A stretch of DNA of 64,000 nucleotides from DASUPK01 sp963695675 (GCA_963695675.1 CAVOGY010000007.1:744001-808000), one strand, 5' to 3'. Counted from the first letter of the stretch, positions 56,394-63,975 are shown. Translations and numbers: made by a program. The notes: generated by a model from the letters alone, not told the origin.

Positions 56394-57538
56394 TGCCCTC
56401 CGTCGCCGAAATCGTCGCGGGACGCGGCATTTGCATCTGCGCCGGCTCGGGAGGAGTGGGCAAGACCACCACCTCAGCGGCCCTCGCCGCCGGTCTGGCG
56501 GCCCGTGGCCAGAAGGTCGCAGTGCTCACCATCGATCCCGCCAAGCGGCTGGCCGATTCACTGGGGCTGAGGGAGCTCGAGAACACGCCTCGGCGAGTTG
56601 ATCCGGCGCTCTTCGAGAGCACCGGCGTCGAGATGCGCGGCGAGCTCTGGGCGATGATGCTCGACGCCAAGGCCACCTTCGACGAGCTCGTCCGCAAGCA
56701 CGCCCCCGACGCGGAGACCCGCGACCGCATCCTCGAGAACAGGATCTATCGCCAGCTCTCCAACGCGCTCGCGGGCTCCCAGGAGTACATGGCGATGGAG
56801 AAGCTCTTCGAGATTCATCAGGAGGGTCGCTATGACTTCCTGGTCCTCGACACCCCTCCATCCCGCGATGCCCTCGACTTCCTGGACGCCCCCAGGCGCC
56901 TCACCCAGTTCATCGAGGGCCGAGGCATGCAGATGTTCATCAGGCCGACCGGCTTCGCCACCAGGGTGGTTGGCCGCGGCAGCTCGATGGCCTTCAGCGT
57001 GCTCAAGCGGGTCACCGGGCTCGACCTGCTCACTGATCTGAGCGAGTTCTTCCAGGCATTCAGCGGCATGGTCGACGGATTCCGCGAGCGGGCCAAGCGG
57101 GTCTCGGAGCTGCTGGCCGACCCGGCTACGACCTTCATCGTCGTATGCGGCCCGCAGGGCGAGCCGATCGAGGAGGCCGTGTACTTCCACCGCAAGCTGG
57201 TCGAGGCGCGGTTGCCGGTGGGCGGGGTGATCGTCAACAAGGTCCACTACGAGGCCGATGACGACGCCGAGGGCGAGGCGGAGGCCGACCTTCATGGGCT
57301 GCTCGACGACGATCTTGCCGAGCGCGTGGCTCAGAACTTCGCCGACTACCAAGCGCTCGCACAGCGCGACGCCCGCAACGTCGAGCACCTCGAGCGCGAG
57401 CTGAAGCCGAAGGCGGTGATCCGCGTCCCCTACCTCGACGAGGACGTCCACGACCTCGAGGCCCTGCTCAAGATCGACCGCTACCTGTTCGCGAGCGAGG
57501 AGCAGCGCGAGGCGTTGGCAGCCTCGGGTGCGGCCTAG
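56393..57538 (+). CDS. ArsA-like ATPase, second subunit (BagB-like)
   Basis: The 381-residue ATPase has ICAGSGGVGKTTTSAALA, VLTIDPAKRLADSLGL, FLVLDTPPSRDALDFL and a C-terminal YLDEDVHDLEAL. The first lysine of the deviant Walker A (KGGVGK) is Ser here, so the residue that reaches across the dimer is missing in this subunit but present in its partner, which suggests an asymmetric heterodimer. The GTG shares one base with the previous stop (TAGTG). The stop shares CTAG with the convergent unknown gene. Confidence 0.9.
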   Translation: MPSVAEIVAGRGICICAGSGGVGKTTTSAALAAGLAARGQKVAVLTIDPAKRLADSLGLRELENTPRRVDPALFESTGVEMRGELWAMMLDAKATFDELVRKHAPDAETRDRILENRIYRQLSNALAGSQEYMAMEKLFEIHQEGRYDFLVLDTPPSRDALDFLDAPRRLTQFIEGRGMQMFIRPTGFATRVVGRGSSMAFSVLKRVTGLDLLTDLSEFFQAFSGMVDGFRERAKRVSELLADPATTFIVVCGPQGEPIEEAVYFHRKLVEARLPVGGVIVNKVHYEADDDAEGEAEADLHGLLDDDLAERVAQNFADYQALAQRDARNVEHLERELKPKAVIRVPYLDEDVHDLEALLKIDRYLFASEEQREALAASGAA

Positions 57539-59223
57539 CTGGACTTCTTACGCTCGTACCGGAGCTCACCGACGCTCCAGTCGGTGGCGTCCGGCACGGG
57601 GAAGAGGTAGCGGACCCGGTCGGTTGACGGCTGGCGGTCGGCGTCGTGCTGGTGCTTGCGTCGCGGACTGGCGAAGGCCGGCCATTCCGGCTCGCCGTCC
57701 CCGGCGGCGAACCAATCCGCGCGATCCCCGAAGTCGGGTGCGGGCGTAACGCGATGGTCGCTTTCAGCGCCCATGATCTCGGGTAGTTCGACGTCATCGA
57801 CGACAATCCTCGTCGTCGGTTGCCGATCCTCCCCGCCCCTGCGGACGGACAAATCGTTCGTTTCGTTCGTCTCCGTCCTAATCTCCGTTTCGGCGCGGCG
57901 GACCTCGATCTCGGCGCTGCCGAGATTGCCGTCGGCGATCGCCGAGAGGTCGAGCGCGTCATCGGGAGTCGGGTCGGGGAGCCGCCATTCGGCGGTCTCC
58001 GCGATGCCCGGGGTGTCGACGTGGATCGCCGAGAGGCCCTCGGAGAGCAGCACCTCGTCGGCGGCCGCTCTGAGGTCGCCTTCCAGCTCGCCCGTGGCGA
58101 GCCCCTTGAGCAGCCGCCGAAGCAGCTCCTCGAGCTCCGCGATCACGTCCAGCGGCGAGGCGCCGGCCACCGGCTTGTAGCGGGTACCGCTCATCAGCTT
58201 GCGCTCGATCGCCAGGGCCCGCTCGACGGCGACCCGGCCCTGCTCGCGCTCGTGGGGCGCGCAGGCGAGGGCCGCGACACGCGCGGAGAGCGTGGTCCTG
58301 GCCGGACCGCCGCCCTCGAGTAGGCCGCGAAGGGCGAGCAGGTAGTCGCTGAGCGCCTCGATCAGAGAGGCGCGCTCCGCGCCGAGCTCGAACCGGGATG
58401 CCGCCCAGTCGAGCGATGGGATCCGCGAGCCGCGCTCGGCCAGCATTCGCGAAAAGCTCTCGAGCTCCCCGACCTCGTTCCCGGTCAATCGGTAGCCGCC
58501 CTGTCGCGGTCGGCCCACGCCGGTGCCGAAGCGCTCCCAGCCGCCGGAGCGCTTTGCCCACCCGTGGGCGTAGAGGCCGATCGCTCCGGGTCTGAACAGC
58601 CTCATCGTGCGCAGGGCGCGACGTAGGTCGTCGGCGACCGCGGCGGCGGGGGCGACCGTCGCAAGTCCGCAGCTCAGGCAGGCCAGGAAGCCAGGCTTCC
58701 CACGTCCGCCGGAGCGCGTGGCGTCGATCGCGTCGACCGGGGCGTCCTCGATCTGGTCGGCGCGCACGATCCGTACCCCGTCAAGCTCGATCTCGTCCCT
58801 GGGCATGTGGAAGCCCACCAGTGGCACGATCACCTCGCCGGCTGGGGTCGCCTCGTCGGAATCGGAGGAGATCATCGAGAGGACGGCGTTGATGGCGCCG
58901 CGCAGACGGTCGCCGGCCACGTCGAAATCGGTCTTGCCGTCCCAGAGCCCGATCATGAAGCCAATTGCCGCCTCATCGCCGGCGATCTCCCGCACCTCGA
59001 TGAAGGCCTCCAACCGCCGCACCTCGGCCAGGTGCCGCTCGATGAACTGCCCCGTCAGCGGCGCGTAGGAGAACATCGGCAGTGGCCCGTCGTCGGATGG
59101 CTCCAGGTCGAAGGGCAGCTCCGCCCCACCTGCCAGCAGCTCCTCGAAGAGGTCGGCTGCCTCCACGGCGAGCCGGCGCAACGCCTCCTCGAGGCGCTCG
59201 GTCGTGCTCTCAAGCGTCGTCAC
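57535..59223 (-). CDS. Large hypothetical protein with a HEPN-like segment
   Basis: The 562-residue protein is not recognised. Residues 1-170 are mixed alpha/beta; 173-240 contain FLACLSCGLATVAP and FRPGAIGLYAHGWAKR; 270-347 look like the helical bundle of Apea-like HEPN proteins (WAASRFELGAERASLIEALS, LALRGLLEGG, ARVAALA, IERKLMSG), but the usual R-x4-6-H end has no His. The last 180 residues are acidic and low in complexity, ending YLFPVPDATDWSVGELRYER. The start is GTG 59223. No membrane segment is seen. Confidence 0.7.
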   Translation of the reverse strand: MTTLESTTERLEEALRRLAVEAADLFEELLAGGAELPFDLEPSDDGPLPMFSYAPLTGQFIERHLAEVRRLEAFIEVREIAGDEAAIGFMIGLWDGKTDFDVAGDRLRGAINAVLSMISSDSDEATPAGEVIVPLVGFHMPRDEIELDGVRIVRADQIEDAPVDAIDATRSGGRGKPGFLACLSCGLATVAPAAAVADDLRRALRTMRLFRPGAIGLYAHGWAKRSGGWERFGTGVGRPRQGGYRLTGNEVGELESFSRMLAERGSRIPSLDWAASRFELGAERASLIEALSDYLLALRGLLEGGGPARTTLSARVAALACAPHEREQGRVAVERALAIERKLMSGTRYKPVAGASPLDVIAELEELLRRLLKGLATGELEGDLRAAADEVLLSEGLSAIHVDTPGIAETAEWRLPDPTPDDALDLSAIADGNLGSAEIEVRRAETEIRTETNETNDLSVRRGGEDRQPTTRIVVDDVELPEIMGAESDHRVTPAPDFGDRADWFAAGDGEPEWPAFASPRRKHQHDADRQPSTDRVRYLFPVPDATDWSVGELRYERKKSS

Positions 59224-59535
59224 GCACCCGAATTCGCCCGTCGCCGAGCGCGTTCCTGCGGCTGCACGCGGACTTGCAACGAACACCCAAAGTCCGGCAA
59301 TGAAAGTCAGCCTGAGCCGGTCCTACACCAGCAATGAGGAGCCGGCACCGGACGGCAGTGGCGATCAGGGTTGCGCAGCGTTTGGGGGCTATAGCGCCGC
59401 TCGAGTTGTGGACGTTTTTGCGCGCATAGGCCAGGAAATCGTCCACAACGCTGATCGGCGCGGGTCGCGGCGAGGATCAGACGTCGCTGTTACGCCGACC
59501 TGGCGGCGCCTCCCCCTCGATGCCGGTTTTCGGGA
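59224..59535. other. Intergenic region with one inverted repeat
   Basis: No gene is supported between the unknown gene and the HxlR regulator. The only structure is GTTGTGGACG (59405-59414) with CGTCCACAAC (59440-59449), a perfect 10-bp inverted repeat 25 bases apart in an A/T-richer patch. Confidence 0.45.
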
Positions 59536-59874
59536 TTAGACCGCCGCGGTGACCGGCTCGCGCTCGTCGATCGGCAGCCAGCGGCGGCCGTAGGAGCGCA
59601 TGTCCTCGATCAGCGGGACGAGGGCCCGACCCTTGTCGGTGAGCTGATAGGTGACACGCGGCGGGACCTCGGGGAAGGTGCGGCGCTCGACGATCCCCTG
59701 CTCCTCGAGCGCCCTGAGGCGCAGCGAGAGCGTCCGGGGGCTGATGCCCTCCAGCGAGCGCTCGAGCTCACAGAACCGAAGCGAGGAGTCGGCCAGATCG
59801 CGGATGATGAGGAGAGTCCACTTGCCGGAGATGACCTCTGCGGTCCGGCACACGGGACATTCGCGGTCGAACAC
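59536..59874 (-). CDS. HxlR-family transcriptional regulator
   Basis: The 112-residue regulator has the HxlR pattern: RECPVCRTAEVISGKWTLLI, ELERSLEGISPRTLSLRLRA and GIVERRTFPEVPPRVTYQLT. Two N-terminal cysteines (Cys6 and Cys9) could be redox or metal sensing. The GTG at 59874 sits at the predicted transcription start, so the mRNA is probably leaderless, and a palindrome overlaps the -35 element, consistent with autoregulation. Confidence 0.92.
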   Translation of the reverse strand: MFDRECPVCRTAEVISGKWTLLIIRDLADSSLRFCELERSLEGISPRTLSLRLRALEEQGIVERRTFPEVPPRVTYQLTDKGRALVPLIEDMRSYGRRWLPIDEREPVTAAV

Positions 59875-59881
59875 GAAGCCC

Positions 59882-59912
59882 AGGATAGCGGCAAAGCTTT
59901 ACTTTGTGAAGC
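59882..59912 (-). promoter_or_regulatory. Promoter and operator of the HxlR gene
   Basis: On the minus strand TTCACA (59905-59910) and TATCCT (59882-59887) are a -35/-10 pair with a 17-base spacer; the -10 ends seven bases before the GTG. A near-perfect palindrome GCTTTACTTTGTGAAGC (59896-59912) covers the -35. Confidence 0.6.
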
Positions 59913-59999
59913 GCTTGATGCCCGCCACGGCGACGTGATACGTCTTGGCCGGCTGGCGAGTCGTGGGGGTGCTACGTCGACGTGGCCTTGCGGCCGAAG

Positions 60000-60308
60000 C
60001 TACGGCCGGATCTCCTCGACCACCTCGTAGATCCCCTCGAGCGGGGTGTCCTTGACGTGCTTTCCGATCTCCTCCTGACGCGTCGCCTCCGACTCCGCGT
60101 CGCCCCGGATGACGTTGATCGAGTCGCGGTCAACGGGGAAGATGCCGAACGAGATCACCTCGTCCTCGTCCTTGATGTTGCGAGCGTGGTAGACGACCGC
60201 ACCCTCGGGGACGTCCTGGAGCTCCTCGTCGGCCCCACCTCCCCAAGCCTTGCGGAAATCGTCCCAGTGGCCGCCCTTCAGGCGCCGTCCGCTGAAAAAG
60301 ATGAGCAT
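60000..60308 (-). CDS. Hypothetical protein, possibly a dimeric alpha/beta barrel
   Basis: The 102-residue protein starts at ATG 60308 behind GGAGAGGAG. The layout (LIFFSGRRLKGGHWDDFRKAW at the N-terminus, VVYHARNIKDEDEVISFGIF in the middle) fits small antibiotic-monooxygenase-like ferredoxin folds, but no catalytic signature is seen. It lies downstream of rpoD on the same strand, separated by a nested-hairpin repeat. Confidence 0.6.
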   Translation of the reverse strand: MLIFFSGRRLKGGHWDDFRKAWGGGADEELQDVPEGAVVYHARNIKDEDEVISFGIFPVDRDSINVIRGDAESEATRQEEIGKHVKDTPLEGIYEVVEEIRP

Positions 60309-60347
60309 GCCGTCTCCTCTCCTCGCTGACCGTCCGCGAGGAGCCTA

Positions 60348-60437
60348 TGCGAATGGGAGCCGCCGGTAATGCGAGGGCGCGCCGTTAGTGCGAGGGGGCT
60401 CCGGAGGAGCCACCCGTCGTATGAGGAGGCGACCCGT
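60348..60437 (-). repeat. Nested double-hairpin repeat (family R2) after rpoD
   Basis: Read on the minus strand it starts at the rpoD stop: outer head ACGGGTCGCCTCC, inner head ACGGGTGGCTCC (pairing with GGAGCCCCCTCGCAC), outer tail GGCGCGCCCTCGCAT, and a worn extra tail to 60348. It ends about 40 bases before the next gene. Confidence 0.7.
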
Positions 60438-61538
60438 CTATGCCACCTCGCGAAGCTTCTGAGCTTCGGCGAGGGACTGCAGCTTCTTGAGCGACTGGTT
60501 CTCGATCTGCCGGATCCGCTCGCGGGTGACATTGAACGTCCGACCGACCTCGTCCAGGGTCCGCGGATGCTCGCCGCCGAGCCCGTAGCGGAGCTCGAGC
60601 ACGCGGCGCTCGCGGTAGGAGAGGTTCTCGAGGGCCTCCTTGAGCGCCTCCTTGGTGAGCAGCTCGGCGGCGCGCTCGAAGGGGGACTCCGCCCGCTCAT
60701 CAGCGATGAACTGGCCGAACTCCGACTCCTCCTCGTCGCCGACCGGCTTCTCGAGGGAGACCGGCGCCTGCGCCGAGCGCTTGATGGAGTCGACCTCCTC
60801 GGGCTCGATCCCCGTGACCTCGGCGATCTCCTCCGGGGTGGGCTCGCGGCCCAGCTCGGTGACCAGCTTGCGCTCCGCACGGCCGATCTTGTTGAGCTTC
60901 TCGACGACGTGGACCGGGATGCGGATGGTCCGCGCCTTGTCGGCGAGCGCGCGGGCGATCGCCTGGCGGATCCACCAGGTCGCGTAGGTCGAGAACTTGA
61001 AGCCCTTGCGGTAATCGAACTTCTCCGCTGCGCGGACCAGGCCGAGCGTGCCCTCCTGGATCAGGTCCAGGAAAGGCAGGCCCTGGTTGCGGTAGTTCTT
61101 GGCGATCGAGACGACCAGGCGGAGGTTCGACTCGACCATCTTCTGCTTGGCGTCGAGGTCGCCGCGCTCGATGCGCTTGGCGAGCTCGACCTCCTCGGCG
61201 GCGGTGAGCAGCCTGACCTTGCCGATGTCCTTGAGGAACAGCTGCAGGGAGTCGGTGGTCATGTCCGGCTTCAGGTCGAGCGCCTTCTGGCGCTTGCGAC
61301 CGCGCTTGCCGTCGGAGCGCTCGTTCTCGGCCGCGGCCTTCTGAGCCGGATCGAGGTCCTCGACCAGCTCGATGCCGGCCTTCTCGAGGTGTCCGTAGAG
61401 GTCCTCGACGTCGGATTCGTCGAGCTCGACCTCGGACACTGCGGTGGCCACGTCACCAAAGGTGAGCACGCCCAGCTGCTGGCCCCTGGTGACCAGCGTC
61501 TTCACTTCTTCAAGTTCTTGGATCTCCGCTACGAGCAT
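60438..61538 (-). CDS. rpoD: Housekeeping RNA polymerase sigma factor (RpoD/SigA)
   Basis: The 366-residue sigma70 has a variable N-terminus with region 1.1-like acidic sequence, region 1.2 (DSLQLFLKDIGKVRLLTAAEE), region 2 (NLRLVVSIAKNYRNQGLPFL, FDYRKGFKFSTYATWWIRQ), region 3 and region 4.2 (RTLDEVGRTFNVTRERIRQI). The intact regions mark a primary sigma. It has a leader of about 215 bases. A family R2 repeat begins one base after its stop. Confidence 0.96.
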   Translation of the reverse strand: MLVAEIQELEEVKTLVTRGQQLGVLTFGDVATAVSEVELDESDVEDLYGHLEKAGIELVEDLDPAQKAAAENERSDGKRGRKRQKALDLKPDMTTDSLQLFLKDIGKVRLLTAAEEVELAKRIERGDLDAKQKMVESNLRLVVSIAKNYRNQGLPFLDLIQEGTLGLVRAAEKFDYRKGFKFSTYATWWIRQAIARALADKARTIRIPVHVVEKLNKIGRAERKLVTELGREPTPEEIAEVTGIEPEEVDSIKRSAQAPVSLEKPVGDEEESEFGQFIADERAESPFERAAELLTKEALKEALENLSYRERRVLELRYGLGGEHPRTLDEVGRTFNVTRERIRQIENQSLKKLQSLAEAQKLREVA

Positions 61539-61902
61539 TCGCCTACGCTCTTCCTTCCTGGCTGTGGTTCGGTTTCCTCGGCTGCCGGGCCCACCTACCT
61601 AGTTCCGTTGGGCCCTCGATCACGTCGGCCTGGCGAAAGGACCTTTATTGCAATTCCCCCTCAAAGGCCACAAAAACGCGGAGCGGTGAAGCCGCGTCCG
61701 CGTCGAATTGCCTTCTCTGGACCTAGGAATTGCGAGTCTTCCTCAACCGTCCGTCCGAATGGTAGCCACTATATTTTTTGAAGTCAACGACTGCCCGGGC
61801 CCCCACAACCCGCTTGGCAAGGGAAAAACAACCGTTTTGGGGGAAAGTTCCGGACGCTCATCGACGTACACCGCCTCGGGCGCGAGTTACGCATGAACGT
61901 CT
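61539..61902. other. Leader and promoter region of rpoD, divergent to the YihY gene
   Basis: About 360 bases with no supported gene. It contains the rpoD promoter (listed), GGGCCC inverted copies in the leader (about 61590-61616) and an A/T-rich island near 61770. The YihY-side promoter was not identified. Confidence 0.5.
61759..61787 (-). promoter_or_regulatory. Predicted rpoD promoter
   Basis: On the minus strand TTGACT (61782-61787) and TACCAT (61759-61764) are separated by 17 bases, with an A/T-rich spacer. Confidence 0.5.
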
Positions 61903-61975
61903 ACGCGAGGGCGCGCCGATGATCCGAGGGCGCGCCGCCAGGCGCGACCCGATTGATGCGGGAGGCGCGACCCGT
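61903..61975 (-). repeat. Nested double-hairpin repeat (family R2), at the start of the YihY gene
   Basis: Read on the minus strand: outer head ACGGGTCGCGCC, inner head TCGGGTCGCGCC pairing with GGCGCGCCCTCGGAT, and outer tail GGCGCGCCCTCGCGT. The head and tail bases differ from the other copies in step, so pairing is kept. The YihY start codon lies inside it. Confidence 0.75.
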
Positions 61976-62860
61976 TCAATTGACACTCGATCCGAGCCGC
62001 GCCCCTACCCTCCCTGGCAGCTCTGGCGGCGCCCCTGGCTGCGGGCGTTCTGGAACCGCGCCTACAAGGAGAACATCACCGGGCTCGCCGGCATGGTCGC
62101 CTACAACCTGATGCTGGCGGTCTTTCCGTTCGCGCTGCTCGTGCTCTTCGTCTTCGGGCAGGTCGTCAACAGCCCGGACATCGAGCACAGCGTCGTCCTC
62201 GACATCCAGCGGCTCTTCCCCAACATCGAGCAGGAGACTCTGCAGGAGGCGATCGACAGGGTTCGAGCGAGCTCGACCACGATCGGGATCGCGGCGATCA
62301 TCGGCGGAATCTGGATCGGCGCCTCGTTCTGGGGGGCGACGGACACCGCCTTCTGCCGGATCTACCACGTCGAGTGCCGCGGCTGGGTGCAGCAGAAGCG
62401 CTGGTCGCTGGTGATGCTGCTCGGGCTCGTTCTCCTGCTGCTGGCGAGCGTCACGGTCCCGACCGTCGAGGCCGCAGTGCTCTCGAGCGCGGACGACCTC
62501 CCGTTCGGCCTCTCCGACTTCGGACCGCTGAGGACCCTGATCGTGGTGATCGGCGGCCTGGTCGCCACCTTCCTGATCATCTCGGCGATCTACTGGGCCG
62601 TCCCAAAGGGCCACATGCCATGGCGCTCGGTCTGGCCGGGCGCCCTTTTCTTCTCGGTGACCACCGCGGGCGGGAACTACATCTTTCCCCTCTACCTCAA
62701 CAACATCTCCGACCTGCACCGCATCGGGGGAACGATCGGCTTCATCCTGGTTGCCCTCGTATGGTTCTACGCGATCAGCCTGGTGCTGCTGGCGGGCGCG
62801 GTGATCAACTCGCTCCGGCATGAGCGCGACGACACGGGTTCATTACCTGTGGACGGCTGA
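61919..62860 (+). CDS. YihY/BrkB-family inner membrane protein
   Basis: The 313-residue protein has the family pattern: AYKENITGLAGMVAYNLMLA at the first helix, a soluble loop (HSVVLDIQRLFPNIEQETLQ), GIWIGASFWGATDTAFCRIY, then four more helices ending LVWFYAISLVLLAGAVIN. About six membrane helices. The function of the family is not settled. The first start before the core is ATG 61919 (residues IRGRAARRDPIDAGG), inside a repeat element whose GAGGG may act as its ribosome site. There is no other canonical start until after helix 1 begins. Its stop opens a family R1 repeat. Confidence 0.88.
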   Translation: MIRGRAARRDPIDAGGATRSIDTRSEPRPYPPWQLWRRPWLRAFWNRAYKENITGLAGMVAYNLMLAVFPFALLVLFVFGQVVNSPDIEHSVVLDIQRLFPNIEQETLQEAIDRVRASSTTIGIAAIIGGIWIGASFWGATDTAFCRIYHVECRGWVQQKRWSLVMLLGLVLLLLASVTVPTVEAAVLSSADDLPFGLSDFGPLRTLIVVIGGLVATFLIISAIYWAVPKGHMPWRSVWPGALFFSVTTAGGNYIFPLYLNNISDLHRIGGTIGFILVALVWFYAISLVLLAGAVINSLRHERDDTGSLPVDG

Positions 62861-62899
62861 CGGCTTCGCCATCAGATCCCGGCCTGGTGGCCGCTAGCC
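62860..62899 (-). repeat. Stop-codon-associated repeat (family R1), short copy
   Basis: Read on the minus strand it starts with the glpX stop (TAGCGGCCACCAGG) and ends with GATCTGATGGCGAAGCCG next to the YihY stop. It lacks the central block. Confidence 0.72.
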
Positions 62900-63925
62900 G
62901 TAACGCGCCCCGACGACCTCCCGGAGCTTTGGACGGTTGTGCGTCGCCTTCACCCGGCGGACGGTGCCCGAGCGCGACCGCATGACCAGTGACTCGGTTG
63001 ACGCATGGCCATCGTCGAGGTAGCGGACGCCGTCGAGCAGGTCGCCGTCGGTCACGCCGGTCGCGGCGAAGAAGACGTCGTCGCCGGCCACCAGGTCGTC
63101 CGTGTCGAGCACCCGATCGAGGTCATAGCCGGCGTCCTCGGCCACCTTGCGCTCCTCGTCGTCCCGGGGCCACAGTCGGCCCAGGATCCGGCCGCCCAGG
63201 CACTTGATTGCAGAGGCCGATAGCACGCCCTCAGGGGTCCCGCCGACGCCCCAGAGCAGGTCGATGCCGGTGTTCGGCATGACCGCGAAGAGCGACGCGG
63301 CGACGTCGCCGTCGGAGATGAAGCGGATGCTCGCGCCGACCCCCCGCAGAGCCTCGACTGCCCGCTCGTGGCGAGGGCGGTCGAGCATGATCACCGTGAC
63401 GTCGCTGGGCTCCCCGCCCTTTCGCTCGGCGATCTTCGTGATCACGTCCTCGAGGGGATCCGTGAGGCTGATCAGGTCGGCGGCGCGTGGGCCGGTCGCG
63501 ATCTTCTCCATGTAGACGACCGGACCGGGGTCGAACATGGTGCCCCGCTCCGAGAGCGCGATCACCGATAGGGCCGAGGGCTGCCCACGGGCCGTCAGGG
63601 TGGTCCCCTCCAGGGGGTCGACCGCGATGTCGACGACCGGCGGGCTGCCGTCGCCGATCTCCTCGCCGTTGTAGAGCATCGGAGCACGGTCCTTCTCGCC
63701 CTCGCCGATCACCACGATGCCGTCCATCGGCACGGTGTCGAGCATCAGCCGCATCGCATCGACAGCGGCGCCGTCGGCGCTCTCCTTCTCTCCGCGTCCG
63801 ACCCAGCGGCCGGCGGCAAGCGCCCCCGCCTCCGTGACGCGAACGAGCTCGAGCGCCAGGTTACGGTCCGGGTGCGAAGGGTCGCGGACGTCGTGCGAGA
63901 TCACGTGTTGCTCGGATTCGGCCAT
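62894..63925 (-). CDS. glpX: Fructose-1,6-bisphosphatase class II
   Basis: The 343-residue enzyme is the GlpX type: NLALELVRVTEAGALAAGRW, IGEGEKDRAPMLYNGE, VDIAVDPLEGTTLTARG (metal and phosphate site) and LWGVGGTPEGVLSASA. It makes fructose-6-phosphate for gluconeogenesis, fitting growth on acyl-CoA derived carbon. TAGCCT ends eight bases before the ATG, suggesting a leaderless mRNA. Confidence 0.96.
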   Translation of the reverse strand: MAESEQHVISHDVRDPSHPDRNLALELVRVTEAGALAAGRWVGRGEKESADGAAVDAMRLMLDTVPMDGIVVIGEGEKDRAPMLYNGEEIGDGSPPVVDIAVDPLEGTTLTARGQPSALSVIALSERGTMFDPGPVVYMEKIATGPRAADLISLTDPLEDVITKIAERKGGEPSDVTVIMLDRPRHERAVEALRGVGASIRFISDGDVAASLFAVMPNTGIDLLWGVGGTPEGVLSASAIKCLGGRILGRLWPRDDEERKVAEDAGYDLDRVLDTDDLVAGDDVFFAATGVTDGDLLDGVRYLDDGHASTESLVMRSRSGTVRRVKATHNRPKLREVVGARYG

Positions 63926-63933
63926 CGGATCAG

Positions 63934-63939
63934 AGGCTA
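63934..63939 (-). promoter_or_regulatory. Probable -10 box of a leaderless glpX transcript
   Basis: TAGCCT on the minus strand ends eight bases before the ATG at 63925. Confidence 0.45.
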
Positions 63940-63944
63940 TCGGC

Positions 63945-63975
63945 GCACGGCTTCGCCATATGCGGCGGCCACAAC
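63945..63975 (-). repeat. Partial family R1 repeat upstream of glpX
   Basis: On the minus strand GTGGCCGCCGCATATGGCGAAGCCG-like sequence (given in parts: GTGGCCGCCGC, then GGCGAAGCCG) matches the end of the R1 family. The start is not typical, and the window ends soon after. Confidence 0.45.
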
